Shown here: positions 26,392-35,436 of the stretch, one piece after another | Position numbering within the stretch: position 1 is the stretch's first letter | Layout: each line of letters opens with the position of its first letter | Assembly: GCA_015067605.1 (NCBI GenBank) | Contig: SVME01000007.1 | Span: 1 to 43,703, forward strand | Direction of reading: 5' to 3' | Source: Oscillospiraceae bacterium | GTDB taxonomy: Bacteria; Bacillota; Clostridia; Oscillospirales; Oscillospiraceae | DNA length: 43,703 nucleotides | Program-made: the position numbers and the translations under genes | Notes under the pieces: model-generated | The model's input: the letters and a program-made list of their open reading frames with translations, nothing else | What the model was told of the DNA's origin: nothing | Database searches by the model: none

Positions 26392-26997
26392 ATGTTCAAA
26401 ATTATCAAACGGATGCTGGTTCTGACGTTGGTGGCGGCACTGCTGTATACGGGCTCGGTGATTTATAGCAAGTACCAGCTTCGCAATCAGGTGCTGCGCT
26501 TGCACGTTGTGGCGAACTCCAACAGCGAAGAAGATCAGGCAGTCAAGCTGAAGGTGCGTGATGCCATTATTTCTGCGCTGGAAGAGGATCTGGTTCGTGT
26601 GGACACGAAGGAGCAGGCACAAGCGCTGATTAGCAGTAAGCTGGAGGAGCTGGAGCAGATTGCCAATCAGGTGCTGGAGTCGGAGGGCGTGGACGAGAGA
26701 GCTACGGTATCTTTGACGCACGAGGGCTTCGATACCCGTGATTATGAAACCTTCAGTCTGCCGGCCGGTGTCTATGATTCCCTTCGGGTGACTATTGGCA
26801 GCGGCGAGGGGGAAAACTGGTGGTGTGTGGTGTTCCCCTCTTTGTGTATTCCGGCGGCCACGGAGGAAGTGGAGGACGTGGCGGCGGGAGCGGGATTTTC
26901 GGATTCCGTCACCGGTGCCATTACAGGAAAGAAGGAGTACCGGCTGCGGTTTTTCCTTCTGGACTGTCTGGGCAGACTTGAAAATTTCTTTGCATAA
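26392..26997 (+). CDS. spoIIR: Stage II sporulation protein R
   Basis: A 201-residue secreted signalling protein made in the forespore under sigma-F; it triggers SpoIIGA to process pro-sigma-E in the mother cell. An N-terminal hydrophobic segment (about residues 7-22) acts as signal or anchor. The conserved core LRLHVVANSNSEEDQAVKLKVRDAI follows, quoted in part as LHVVANSNSEEDQ, and later YETFSLPAGVYDSLRVTIG and NWWCVVFPSLC. An in-frame ATG at 26377 lies within a hairpin and lacks a ribosome site; the ATG at 26392 is preceded by a weak GGACGG about 8 nt upstream and gives the usual family N-terminus. Confidence 0.93.
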   Translation: MFKIIKRMLVLTLVAALLYTGSVIYSKYQLRNQVLRLHVVANSNSEEDQAVKLKVRDAIISALEEDLVRVDTKEQAQALISSKLEELEQIANQVLESEGVDERATVSLTHEGFDTRDYETFSLPAGVYDSLRVTIGSGEGENWWCVVFPSLCIPAATEEVEDVAAGAGFSDSVTGAITGKKEYRLRFFLLDCLGRLENFFA

Positions 26998-27031
26998 ACC
27001 TGAGAAGGTACTGTTATTGGGACGTGATTTG

Positions 27032-27040
27032 TGATAAAAT
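27032..27040 (+). promoter_or_regulatory. Extended -10 promoter of addBA
   Basis: TGATAAAAT (27032-27040) gives an extended -10 (TG-N-TAAAAT) 31 nt before addB; the -35 region is poor. Confidence 0.4.
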
Positions 27041-27070
27041 GATGTCATTATAGAGAAAGGCGGTGGGTCT

Positions 27071-30000
27071 ATGCTGGAGCTTATCATTGGCACAGATCGA
27101 ACTGCAAACACAGATGAATTGCTACGCCGGTTGACGGAGGATGTACGTCAGAAGAAAAAGGGACGCATCCTGCTGATTCCGGAGCTTATCAGCCACGATA
27201 TGGAGCGGCGGCTCAGTGCCGCCGCCGGGGATACTGCCAGCCGGTATGCGGAGGTGCTGTCCTTCACACGGCTGGTCCGTCGGGTGGCGGAGTGGACGGA
27301 GCAAGGGCTTCCGGCCTGTCTGGACAACGGCGGACGGCTGGTGGCCATGGCCGCAGCGGCTCGTCAGCTTCATAGCCGGCTGAAAGCCTATGCTTCCGTG
27401 GAAACCAAGCCGGAGTTTCTGAATCAGATGGTGGATGCGGTGGACGAGTTTAAGCGCTGCTGCATCACGGCGGAGGACTTGAAGAAGGCCTCCACAAGGG
27501 CAGAGGGTATTCTGGCACAAAAGCTGGAGGAACTGTCGCTGCTGCTGGAAACCTACGATGCACTGTGTCAGCGGGGCAAGCGGGATCCCAGAGATCAGAT
27601 GAACTGGGTGCTGGAGCAGCTGGAGGATTGCGATTTTGCTGCCAACCACCGGTTTTACATAGATGGCTTTCCGGACTATACACGGCAGCACCTGATGGTT
27701 CTGGAGCATATGATTCGCTTCTCGCAGGATGTGACGGTGAGTGTGGAATGTGACCGGATAGACTCGACCCTGTTGGCCTTTGAGAAGGCGGGAGCTACGG
27801 CGGCAGAGCTTGTCAAATGCGCCCGTCGTGCCGGTGTGGAAGTGAAAATCACCACCATACCGGATAAGCGTCCCGTATTGCAGGCCATGCGGCAAGGACT
27901 GTTCCAAGGCACGCTGCAACCGGATAGCGCCGTTCGGGTGCGTCAGGCGGAGTCGGTGCATCAGGAGTGCATGGAGCTGGCGGCGGACATTCGATCGCTG
28001 GTGCGGCATGGGTGCCGTTATCGGGATATCGGCGTTGTCTGCGGCAATATGGCAGATTACCGCAGTGTGATGAGCCTGATTTTCCGCCGTCAGGGGATCC
28101 CGGTGTACCTGTCCGGTACGGAGGAGGTGCTGTCCAAGGGCGCTGTGACAACGGTGCTGTCTGCGTTGGAGGCGGCGCTGGATGGCTATGAGCAAAAAGC
28201 CATGCTGCGCTATCTTTCCAGCCCTCTTTCGCCCATGAATCCGGATACTTATGATTTGGTCGAAAATTATGCGGTGATTTGGAATATCACCGGACAAAAA
28301 TGGAACCAGCCATGGACGGAGCATCCGGACGGCCTTAGCGGCAAATGGGGAAGCCATGCCCAGCGCCGTCTGCAGTGGCTGGAGGATGCACGAATTAAGG
28401 CGGTGGAGCCGTTGCAGCGGCTGCAAAAGCGGTTCCAGTCGGCCGCCAAGCTGGCAGATCAGGTAACGGCAGTCTATGGCTTTTTGGAGGATATCCACCT
28501 TGCTCGACGGCTGAACAAGCTGGCGGAAACCTCCGAGCAACGGACTGCTCAGATCCTCAACCAGCTTTGGGAGATTCTGATGTGTGCGCTGGAGCAGCTG
28601 TATGATACCCTTGGAGAAACTGTTTGGGATACAGATTCCTTCCGGCGGCTGTTTACCCTGCTGCTGAGCCAGTATGATGTGGGCACCATCCCCACAGTGC
28701 TGGATTCCGTGACGGTGGGGCCGGTCAGCGCCATGCGGTGCCAGCGGCAAAAGCACCTGTTTGTGCTGGGTGCCGAGGAGGGGAGCCTTCCAGGCTACAA
28801 CGGCAGCCGAGGACTTTTGACAGATCAGGAGCGTGTGGCCCTTCGGAAGCTGGAGGTGCCCCTGACCGGCGGTGCCATGGAGGGTATTCAGGCCAGTTTC
28901 GCAGAAGTCTATGGCGTATTTTGCGGTGCGGAGGAAACGGTCACCGTGTCCTGCGGCTCCAGCCAGCCGTCTTTTGTGTATCGTCGGCTGAAGGATATGG
29001 CCGGCGGGGAACTGCCTTTGCGAAAGGAGTATACTACCGCAGATGCCTTTGACGCAGCCTGCTATTTGACCCGCTGGGGACAGCGGGAAGCGGCCGTGGC
29101 ACTGGGGCTTGCGGAGCAATACAATCAGGCGGCTGAGCGTAAAAGCCATACCCTCGGCACCATCTCTAGGCCCAACGTAGATGCTCTTTACGGAGATCAT
29201 CTGGTGTTGTCCGCTTCGCAGGTGGATCGTCAGGCAGAGTGCCGGCTGTCCTATTTCTTAAAATATGGTATTGCTGCCAGAGAACGGAAAACCGCCACCG
29301 TCGATCCGGCGGAGTTTGGCACCTTTGTCCATCATGTGTTGGAGCATACGGTGCAGGACATTATGGCCCAAGGGGGCTTCCATGGGGTTTCCATGGAGGA
29401 AACCATGGCCGTGGCGAAAAAGCATACGGACGAATATGCGCAAACCCACTTTGCGTCCTTGGGTTCTGAGAGAGCCGCTTATCTGCTCAACCGCAATATT
29501 CAGGAGCTGGAGATGGTGGTGCGGGAGCTGTGGGAGGAGCTGAGCCAGAGCCTGTTCCAGCCGCTGGATGTGGAGCTGCATTTTGGCGCAGATGGAGATT
29601 TGCCGGCCATTCAGATTCCAGCCGGTGCTATGAAAGCGGAGCTGCAGGGCTTTGTGGATCGGGTGGATGGCTACCAAACCGGCGGCGTGAGCTTTTTCCG
29701 CATCGTGGACTATAAGACCGGTGAAAAGGATTTTGACTATTGCGATGTGATCAACGGTGTGGGGCTTCAGATGCTTTTGTACCTGTTTGCCCTTCGGCAG
29801 CAGGGGCAGAAGCTCATTGGCAGCCGTCCTGTTCCGGCGGGTGTGCAGTATTTTCCTGCCCGGGCGCCCTATCTTTCTCTGGACGGTGCGCTGTCGGATG
29901 ATAAGAAAAAACGTGCGGATAATTGGAAACGGCGGGGACTGCTGCTGGATGATGATATTTCTATTGCAGCCATGGATCCGCTGGAGGGAATGCCACGCTT

Positions 30001-30295
30001 GAATTGCAAGCGAACCAAGGACGGCACATTGAATGGCAAAATCGCCACACGGGAGCAAATGCGCCAACTGGAACAGTATGTGTTTCAGGTGCTGGGGCGA
30101 ATCGTAGATGACATTGCCTCCGGCGACGTTGCGCCCAATCCCTATACCCGTGGCGATAGCCACGATGCCTGCAAATACTGCCCTTACGGAGCGGTGTGCC
30201 ATAAGGATTTTGTAGAAGGCCGACGGAATTATAAGACGGTGTCGGCAGATGATTTCTGGAATCAAATCCACAGGGAGGTGAACGGCCATGGCTGA
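27071..30295 (+). CDS. addB: ATP-dependent helicase/deoxyribonuclease subunit B
   Basis: A 1,074-residue subunit of the AddAB double-strand-break repair nuclease, the Firmicute counterpart of RecBCD. Recognisable parts: the N-terminal helicase-like domain (LLIPELISHDMERRL, VLSFTRLVRRV), and a C-terminal nuclease with RIVDYKTGEKDFDY (catalytic DYKTG) and QMLLYLFAL. Four cysteines for a 4Fe-4S cluster are visible: one in QAECRLSYFLKYG and three in CKYCPYGAVC near the C-terminus. The N-terminal Walker A is missing: where GRSGSGKT is expected there is GTDRTANTD. AddB in B. subtilis recognises Chi. Its stop lies 8 nt past the addA ATG, so the two are translationally coupled. Confidence 0.95.
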   Translation: MLELIIGTDRTANTDELLRRLTEDVRQKKKGRILLIPELISHDMERRLSAAAGDTASRYAEVLSFTRLVRRVAEWTEQGLPACLDNGGRLVAMAAAARQLHSRLKAYASVETKPEFLNQMVDAVDEFKRCCITAEDLKKASTRAEGILAQKLEELSLLLETYDALCQRGKRDPRDQMNWVLEQLEDCDFAANHRFYIDGFPDYTRQHLMVLEHMIRFSQDVTVSVECDRIDSTLLAFEKAGATAAELVKCARRAGVEVKITTIPDKRPVLQAMRQGLFQGTLQPDSAVRVRQAESVHQECMELAADIRSLVRHGCRYRDIGVVCGNMADYRSVMSLIFRRQGIPVYLSGTEEVLSKGAVTTVLSALEAALDGYEQKAMLRYLSSPLSPMNPDTYDLVENYAVIWNITGQKWNQPWTEHPDGLSGKWGSHAQRRLQWLEDARIKAVEPLQRLQKRFQSAAKLADQVTAVYGFLEDIHLARRLNKLAETSEQRTAQILNQLWEILMCALEQLYDTLGETVWDTDSFRRLFTLLLSQYDVGTIPTVLDSVTVGPVSAMRCQRQKHLFVLGAEEGSLPGYNGSRGLLTDQERVALRKLEVPLTGGAMEGIQASFAEVYGVFCGAEETVTVSCGSSQPSFVYRRLKDMAGGELPLRKEYTTADAFDAACYLTRWGQREAAVALGLAEQYNQAAERKSHTLGTISRPNVDALYGDHLVLSASQVDRQAECRLSYFLKYGIAARERKTATVDPAEFGTFVHHVLEHTVQDIMAQGGFHGVSMEETMAVAKKHTDEYAQTHFASLGSERAAYLLNRNIQELEMVVRELWEELSQSLFQPLDVELHFGADGDLPAIQIPAGAMKAELQGFVDRVDGYQTGGVSFFRIVDYKTGEKDFDYCDVINGVGLQMLLYLFALRQQGQKLIGSRPVPAGVQYFPARAPYLSLDGALSDDKKKRADNWKRRGLLLDDDISIAAMDPLEGMPRLNCKRTKDGTLNGKIATREQMRQLEQYVFQVLGRIVDDIASGDVAPNPYTRGDSHDACKYCPYGAVCHKDFVEGRRNYKTVSADDFWNQIHREVNGHG

Positions 30296-33200
30296 AAAAC
30301 TGACGCCCCAGCAGGAGCAGGCGGTGACCAATCGGGGCGGTAAGCTGCTGGTATCCGCAGCGGCGGGCTCCGGTAAGACCAAGGTGCTGGTGGATCGGCT
30401 GATGAGCTACCTGTGCGATGAAACGGATCCTGCCAATATCGATGACTTCTTGATTATCACCTTTACACAGGCGGCGGCAGCGGAGCTGCGTGGCAAAATT
30501 GCCGCCAAGCTGTCGGAAAAGATTGCAGAGAACCCTGAAAACCGTCACTTGCAGCAGCAGTTCCAGCGGCTCTACATGACCCAAATCTCCACAGTCCATG
30601 CCTTTTGCGGCAATCTGCTGCGGCAGTTTGCCTTCCAGCTGGATTTGAGTGCCGACTTCCGGATGGAGGCGGAGAGCGAATGTAACCAGCTTCGGGCGGA
30701 CATGGTTCAGCAGGTGCTGGAGGAGGCTTATGTCCATATCCATGAGGAGCCGGACGTAGCCGCCTTCATCGATACGCAGGGCACAGGCAGAAATGATAAC
30801 GCCGTTCCCCAGCTGTTGCTGGATCTTTACGACAGCTCCCGGTGCCACTTGAATCCGGATGGCTGGCTGGAGGACTGCCTGCAGGCGGTGGAAACGGAGA
30901 ATGTGACCGATGCCGCCCAGACCCGCTGGGGACAGGAATTGATGCGGGAGCTGCGGGAGCAACTGCAGCTGTACATCGGGGCGCTGCGTCGCAGTGCCCA
31001 GCTGGCGGAGGAGGATGAATCCGGCATCGGTGTGGCGGCGGTGCTGCGGGATGATTCGATTCAGCTGGAGTATTTGGCCTCCAGCACCACCTGGGATCAG
31101 GTGGTGCAGCGCAGAAAGCCTGAGTATGGCCGCATCTCGTGGAAGAAAATGGAGGACGTGGAGCTGTGCGAGAGCATCCGCAGTGTCCGTGAGCAGATTA
31201 AGAAGGGCGTTGCCAGCGCTACAACGCTCTTTGTGGATTCCTCAGAGCAGGTGCTGAAGGATTTGCGCAGCTCTGCGGATGCGGTTCGAGGGATGGTAAA
31301 GCTGACCCGCCGGTTCGCAAAGGCCTATCAGGAAGCCAAAGAACGGCGGCGTATCCTTGATTTTACCGATTTGGAGCATCGGACGTTGGATTTGTTAATG
31401 GGAAAGCACCGCACCGGAACCACAGCGGCAGCTTTGGAAATTGGCCGCCGTTTTCGGGAAGTGATGGTAGACGAGTATCAGGACTCCAATGCGGTGCAGG
31501 ATGCCATCTACGGTGCCTTGACGCAGGAGCGGCAGAATTGCTTCATGGTTGGCGATGTGAAGCAGTCCATCTACCAGTTCCGTCTGGCAGATCCGGGGCT
31601 ATTTCTGGAAAAGTACGCTTCCTATGTTCCGGCAGAATCTGCGCAGATTGGCGAAGGCAGAAAGATTATGCTGAGCCAGAATTTCCGCTCCGGCGGTGCA
31701 GTGCTGTCGGCGGCGAATTGTGTGTTTGAAACCTGTATGTGCCCCGCAGTGGGAGGCCTGTGGTATGGCAAGGACGAGGCTTTGTACGAGGGAATTCCCC
31801 ATGAGCCATTGGGGGAACCGGAGGTGGAGCTGTATGGCATCCGCGGAGATGATGCCTCCGGCGTGGAGGCGGATTTTGTGGCTCGGAGAATCCGTGAGCT
31901 ACTGGACGAGGGCCACCTGATTCGGGATAAGGAGGCCCTACGCCCCATCCGACCGGAGGATATCGTGATTTTGCTTCGGGCACCGAAATCTGCCGGTCAG
32001 GCATTCCAGACGGCCCTGGAAAGAGCTGGAGTTCGCTGCGCCAGTGGGGGCAGTGATAAGCTTTTGCAGACCAAGGAAATCAGCGTTCTGCGTTCTATTT
32101 TGCAGGCGGTGCATAATCCGCAGCTGGACATTCCGCTGGTTGCGGCGCTGGTCAGTCCCGCTTTCGGCTTCACCGCTGACGATATGGCGAAGCTTCGCAG
32201 TGAAAGCCGCTTTGGCACTATCTACGATGCCCTTCGAGCCAGTGACGATCCCAAGGTCGTGGGCTTTTTGGATACATTGTCGAAGCTGCGCCGGATATCT
32301 CGTATGGAGGGGCTGAGCCGCCTGATTGAGGAGATTTTCTCCATTACCCGCGTGGACAGCTTGTATGCGGCCATGGATGATGGGGAAGTGCGGGAGGCCA
32401 ATCTGCAGGCCTTCTACCGATTGGCCGCCCAGCAAGAGGAAAGCCATCAGAATTTGGGACAGTTTCTGGAATTCCTGGAGCTTTCCGAAAAGAAGGGAAT
32501 CCACGGCGAAAACGGCAGCGCAGATGGCTGTGTTTCCATCGTCAGCATCCACAAGTCCAAAGGCCTGGAATATCCCGTGGTGTTTCTGTGCGGCTTGAGC
32601 CGCCAATTCAGTCGGGAGAGCCTGAAGCCGGAGGTGTTGACCCATAAGGAATTGGGCATTGGCATCAGCGGGACGGACAGCATCCGCCGTGTCCGCTATC
32701 CCACTATGGCAAAGCGTGCCATCAAGTCTCGAATCATAGCGGATAGTCTGTCCGAGGAGATGCGGATTTTGTATGTGGCCATGACCAGAGCGAAGGATCG
32801 ACTCATCATGACCTACCGCAGCACCAATCTGGACAGCGAGCTGCAAAAAATAGCAACATGGTGCCGACTGGGGCAGCGGGATTTGATGATTCGAGAAGCC
32901 AGCTGTATTGGCACATGGGTGCTGCTGGCAGCAATGACTCGCACCGAGGCAGGAGAGTTCTATGCCATCAGCGGCACCGGCGAGGAAGCGAAGGTTTCTG
33001 AATATCCGTGGCTGATTCGTGTGATTGATTCGGTGGAGCCGGTACAGGGTGTGCTGGAGGATACTGATTCGTTGCCGAAAGAAGCGGTAGTGCAGCTGGG
33101 GGAGAGCATTTCCTATCAATATCCCCACATGGCGGCAACCACAGCGCCCTCCAAGCAGACTGCCACCCAGCGGAAGGGGCGTGACAAGGATCAGGAGATT

Positions 33201-33767
33201 GGCGAGGATGCCCCGGCACCACAGCCCTTTATCGGCGGCTGGCGGAAACCGTCTTTTGTGGAGCGGAAGATTCAGCCGGCAACCTTTGGTAATGCGGTAC
33301 ATACGGTCATGCAGTACATTCATTATCGAGAGGGTATGGATGTGGCGGAGCGAATTCAGGAGCTGGTGGACAATGGGCTGCTTACCCAAGAACAGTCGGA
33401 TTTGATTGATCCGACGCAGATTGAAAGATTTTTCAAAACCGATGTTGGTAAGATGACCCTCCATTGCAAGACTCTTTGGGAGTTCAAGTTCTCCATTCTG
33501 GATGACGGTGCGGCCTTTGACAGCGCCCTGCAGGGGGAGCAAATCCTCCTGCAAGGCGTGGTGGACTGCGCAATCATTCAGGAGGACGGCATTACGGTTC
33601 TGGACTTCAAAACTGACAAGGTGGAGCATGATAATCTGGAGGAGGCCGTGAAACGTTACCGACCGCAGGTTCGGGCTTATGCGCAGGCGCTGTCCCGTAT
33701 TTACGGCTTGCCTGTGAAACGGAAGTGCCTCTATTTCTTCCGTATCGGTCATTTTGAGGATGTATAA
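30288..33767 (+). CDS. addA: ATP-dependent helicase/nuclease subunit A
   Basis: A 1,159-residue motor subunit of AddAB. It has the UvrD/RecB helicase motifs: Q motif LTPQQEQAV, Walker A SAAAGSGKT, motif II MVDEYQDSN, motif III VGDVKQSIYQFRLADP, a motif V-like VSIVSIHKSKGLEYPVVF (in part HKSKGLEYP), and motif VI ILYVAMTRAKDRL. The C-terminal PD-(D/E)XK nuclease has VLDFKTDKV. Together with AddB it resects broken DNA ends until a Chi-like site for RecA loading. GAGGTG lies 7 nt before the ATG, inside addB. Length is slightly below the B. subtilis protein. Confidence 0.96.
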   Translation: MAEKLTPQQEQAVTNRGGKLLVSAAAGSGKTKVLVDRLMSYLCDETDPANIDDFLIITFTQAAAAELRGKIAAKLSEKIAENPENRHLQQQFQRLYMTQISTVHAFCGNLLRQFAFQLDLSADFRMEAESECNQLRADMVQQVLEEAYVHIHEEPDVAAFIDTQGTGRNDNAVPQLLLDLYDSSRCHLNPDGWLEDCLQAVETENVTDAAQTRWGQELMRELREQLQLYIGALRRSAQLAEEDESGIGVAAVLRDDSIQLEYLASSTTWDQVVQRRKPEYGRISWKKMEDVELCESIRSVREQIKKGVASATTLFVDSSEQVLKDLRSSADAVRGMVKLTRRFAKAYQEAKERRRILDFTDLEHRTLDLLMGKHRTGTTAAALEIGRRFREVMVDEYQDSNAVQDAIYGALTQERQNCFMVGDVKQSIYQFRLADPGLFLEKYASYVPAESAQIGEGRKIMLSQNFRSGGAVLSAANCVFETCMCPAVGGLWYGKDEALYEGIPHEPLGEPEVELYGIRGDDASGVEADFVARRIRELLDEGHLIRDKEALRPIRPEDIVILLRAPKSAGQAFQTALERAGVRCASGGSDKLLQTKEISVLRSILQAVHNPQLDIPLVAALVSPAFGFTADDMAKLRSESRFGTIYDALRASDDPKVVGFLDTLSKLRRISRMEGLSRLIEEIFSITRVDSLYAAMDDGEVREANLQAFYRLAAQQEESHQNLGQFLEFLELSEKKGIHGENGSADGCVSIVSIHKSKGLEYPVVFLCGLSRQFSRESLKPEVLTHKELGIGISGTDSIRRVRYPTMAKRAIKSRIIADSLSEEMRILYVAMTRAKDRLIMTYRSTNLDSELQKIATWCRLGQRDLMIREASCIGTWVLLAAMTRTEAGEFYAISGTGEEAKVSEYPWLIRVIDSVEPVQGVLEDTDSLPKEAVVQLGESISYQYPHMAATTAPSKQTATQRKGRDKDQEIGEDAPAPQPFIGGWRKPSFVERKIQPATFGNAVHTVMQYIHYREGMDVAERIQELVDNGLLTQEQSDLIDPTQIERFFKTDVGKMTLHCKTLWEFKFSILDDGAAFDSALQGEQILLQGVVDCAIIQEDGITVLDFKTDKVEHDNLEEAVKRYRPQVRAYAQALSRIYGLPVKRKCLYFFRIGHFEDV

Positions 33768-33768
33768 T

Positions 33769-33799
33769 TTTCGGACATCTCCATTGGAGATGCCCGAAA
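33769..33799. terminator. Terminator between addA and the spoVA-region genes
   Basis: A 14-bp stem with one mismatch (33769-33782 with 33786-33799) and a 3-nt loop. It lies between the convergent addA (+) and the Asn-rich peptide gene (-); the T-tracts are weak on both strands. Confidence 0.7.
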
Positions 33800-33803
33800 T
33801 TCG

Positions 33804-33923
33804 TCAGCGGCAGTTCTTGTTCTGATTGCTGTTCTGGTTGGAATTCTGATTCTTGTTCTGGTTGCTGTTCTGATTCTGGTTCTTGTTGGAATTCTGGTTC
33901 TGGTTTCTGTTCTGCTCGTTCAT
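33804..33923 (-). CDS. 39-residue alternating-Asn (N-x repeat) peptide
   Basis: Starting at ATG 33923, with GGAGG 8 nt upstream, is a 39-codon frame in which Asn occupies every second residue from position 5 to 37 (17 in a row); the residues between are mostly Gln, Ser and Lys. It ends in Cys-Arg and a TGA stop. No family recognised by me. It follows spoVAE by 61 nt on the same strand with no strong terminator between, so it is probably expressed with spoVADE in the forespore. Its Asn/Gln richness recalls gamma-type small acid-soluble spore proteins, but no family motif is present, so a spore role is an inference. A 124-codon frame in another phase overlaps it but has no ribosome-binding site. 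Confidence 0.7.
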   Translation of the reverse strand: MNEQNRNQNQNSNKNQNQNSNQNKNQNSNQNSNQNKNCR

Positions 33924-33984
33924 GGATGTTTCCTCCGTGATTTATATATTCGGCAAAGGCCGTAAAGCTAGTGTACCCCAAATA

Positions 33985-34341
33985 TCAGGATCTATCCTTA
34001 TCCTTAAAAATCAGACCCACGATAAGACCGGAGAGGATTGCGGCGGTGATGCCGCCGGCGGAAGCCTTTAATCCGCCGGTGAGAATACCGATAAATCCCT
34101 CCCTGTCCACTGCCTCCCGCACACCTTTGGCCAGTGTGTGACCGAAGCCGGTGAGCGGTACGGTGGCACCCGCCTGAGCGAAATCAACGATGTGTTGATA
34201 AATGCCAATGCCGCTGAGCAATACGCCGATGACAACGTAGCTGACCAGGATTCTGGCAGGTGTCAGCTTGGTTTTGTCGATTAGAATCTGACCAATCAAG
34301 CAAAATGTGCCGCCTACAAGAAAAGCCTTCAGGTAGTCCAT
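33985..34341 (-). CDS. spoVAE: Stage V sporulation protein AE
   Basis: A 118-residue membrane protein of the SpoVAE (SpoVAEb) family, needed with SpoVAC and SpoVAD to move dipicolinic acid into the forespore and out at germination. Three to four hydrophobic segments are visible; the conserved blocks include YLKAFLVGGTFCLIGQILID, TPARILVSYVVIGVLLSGIG, and the VPLTGFGHTLAKGV loop. The C-terminus (KDKDRS) is short and charged. Its start overlaps the spoVAD 3' end by 13 nt, so the two are coupled. Confidence 0.95.
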   Translation of the reverse strand: MDYLKAFLVGGTFCLIGQILIDKTKLTPARILVSYVVIGVLLSGIGIYQHIVDFAQAGATVPLTGFGHTLAKGVREAVDREGFIGILTGGLKASAGGITAAILSGLIVGLIFKDKDRS

Positions 34342-35354
34342 GGTTCACCTCCGTAGAAAATAGAAACCGCATGACAAACACCGGGGATGGGCAGGCCTTG
34401 TTGGGTCGAGGTGGGGGAGAGCAAAGCGCCTGTCCCACAGAACAGGATTCGCTGGAATCTGCCGGAAACCATATGACTCAGAAGATATCCGCACAGAGTG
34501 ACGGCGCTGCAGCCGCAGCCAGAGCCGCCGGCGTGTACATCCTGCGTGGTGTTGTCGAATACCAGCGTACCGCAGTCGGTCAATTGACCGCCTAAGGATG
34601 TACCATCCTGTGCGGCCAGCTCCATCAGTGCTTCTTTGCCGATTTGTCCTAAATCGCCGGTGACGATCAAGTCATAGTCCTCCGGTGCCATATTCATATC
34701 GTCAAAATGGGCACGAATGGTGTTGTAAGCGGCAGGCGCCATGGCTGCCCCCATGTTGTTGGCATCCATAATTCCTAAATCCATAACGGTTCCGATGGTG
34801 CAGCTTGTGATTTGAGGGCCATGGCCGGTGCTTTGCACCATGGCAGCGCCGGAACCGGTGACCGTCCACTGGGCTGTTGGTGGGCGCTGGCCTCCATACC
34901 CCAGCGGGAAGCGGTATTGCCGCTCGGAGGAGGCAAAGTGGGAGGAGGTCATGGCCACAGCCTGATCCACGAAACCACCGCCCACGGCCATGGCAGCGGC
35001 GAGCAGGCTTTCGGCCATGGTGGAGCAGGCTCCGTAAAGACCCAGATGGGGGATTCCGGTGTTGCGTAGGCTGAAGGATGAGCCGATGCACTGATTCAAA
35101 AGGTCGCCGGACAGCACCAGATCCGGAGCATCGATGCCGGATTTTTTCAGGAGAATCTGAAGTGTCTGCTGCTGGAGCCGTTTTTCAGCCTGTTCCCATG
35201 TTTTTTCACCGAAGTGGGAGTCATCGGATGTGGCGTCAAACCATGGCCTTAAGGGACCTTCGGATTCTTTTTTGCCTGCAACGCTGGCCCAGTGGGTAAT
35301 CACCGGCGGCTGGGGCAGAATGAAGCTTTGTTTGCCTCGTTTGTAATTTGCCAT
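34329..35354 (-). CDS. spoVAD: Stage V sporulation protein AD
   Basis: A 341-residue thiolase-fold protein that binds dipicolinic acid and is essential for its uptake into spores. Typical parts are GDLLNQCIGSSFSLRNTGIPHLGLYGACSTMAESL (quoted in pieces: LNQCIGSSF, YGACSTMAE), SSHFASSERQYRFPLGYGGQRPPTAQWTVTGSGA and the C-terminal GSGCGCSA region. ATG 35354 was chosen because GGAGG lies 6 nt upstream and the product begins like the family (MANYKRGKQSF). An in-frame extension to 35570 would run through the terminator of the neighbouring gene. There is no spoVAC upstream: the next gene is a deacetylase. A candidate sigma-G promoter precedes it. Confidence 0.95.
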   Translation of the reverse strand: MANYKRGKQSFILPQPPVITHWASVAGKKESEGPLRPWFDATSDDSHFGEKTWEQAEKRLQQQTLQILLKKSGIDAPDLVLSGDLLNQCIGSSFSLRNTGIPHLGLYGACSTMAESLLAAAMAVGGGFVDQAVAMTSSHFASSERQYRFPLGYGGQRPPTAQWTVTGSGAAMVQSTGHGPQITSCTIGTVMDLGIMDANNMGAAMAPAAYNTIRAHFDDMNMAPEDYDLIVTGDLGQIGKEALMELAAQDGTSLGGQLTDCGTLVFDNTTQDVHAGGSGCGCSAVTLCGYLLSHMVSGRFQRILFCGTGALLSPTSTQQGLPIPGVCHAVSIFYGGEPWTT

Positions 35355-35374
35355 ATGGAACCTCCTTTTCCAAA

Positions 35375-35403
35375 TAGGATGTCCAATAGTGCAGAAAAAA
35401 TGC
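35375..35403 (-). promoter_or_regulatory. Candidate sigma-G promoter of spoVAD
   Basis: Minus strand GCATT (35399-35403), 17 nt, CATCCTA (35375-35381), resembling the forespore sigma-G pattern (GHATR, CATWHTA) with a mismatch in each element. The -35 overlaps the 3' arm of the deacetylase terminator. Confidence 0.4.
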
Positions 35404-35427
35404 CGACCAATTTTGGTCGGCATTTTT
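35395..35427 (-). terminator. Terminator of the polysaccharide deacetylase gene
   Basis: An 11-bp stem ATGCCGACCAA / TTGGTCGGCAT (35400-35410 with 35413-35423) followed by a T-run on the minus strand (35395-35399). Confidence 0.9.
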
Positions 35428-35436
35428 AGCTGTGTG

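Noticed and set aside
27122-29200. Long minus-strand frame over addB
   Set aside because: Antisense shadow of a well-supported addB; no plausible protein family.
31938-33752. Long minus-strand frame over addA
   Set aside because: Antisense shadow of addA helicase motifs.
33607-33981. 124-codon minus-strand frame overlapping the Asn-rich peptide in another phase
   Set aside because: It needs a TTG start without a ribosome-binding site and runs through the terminator into addA; the 39-codon frame has a GGAGG site at proper spacing.
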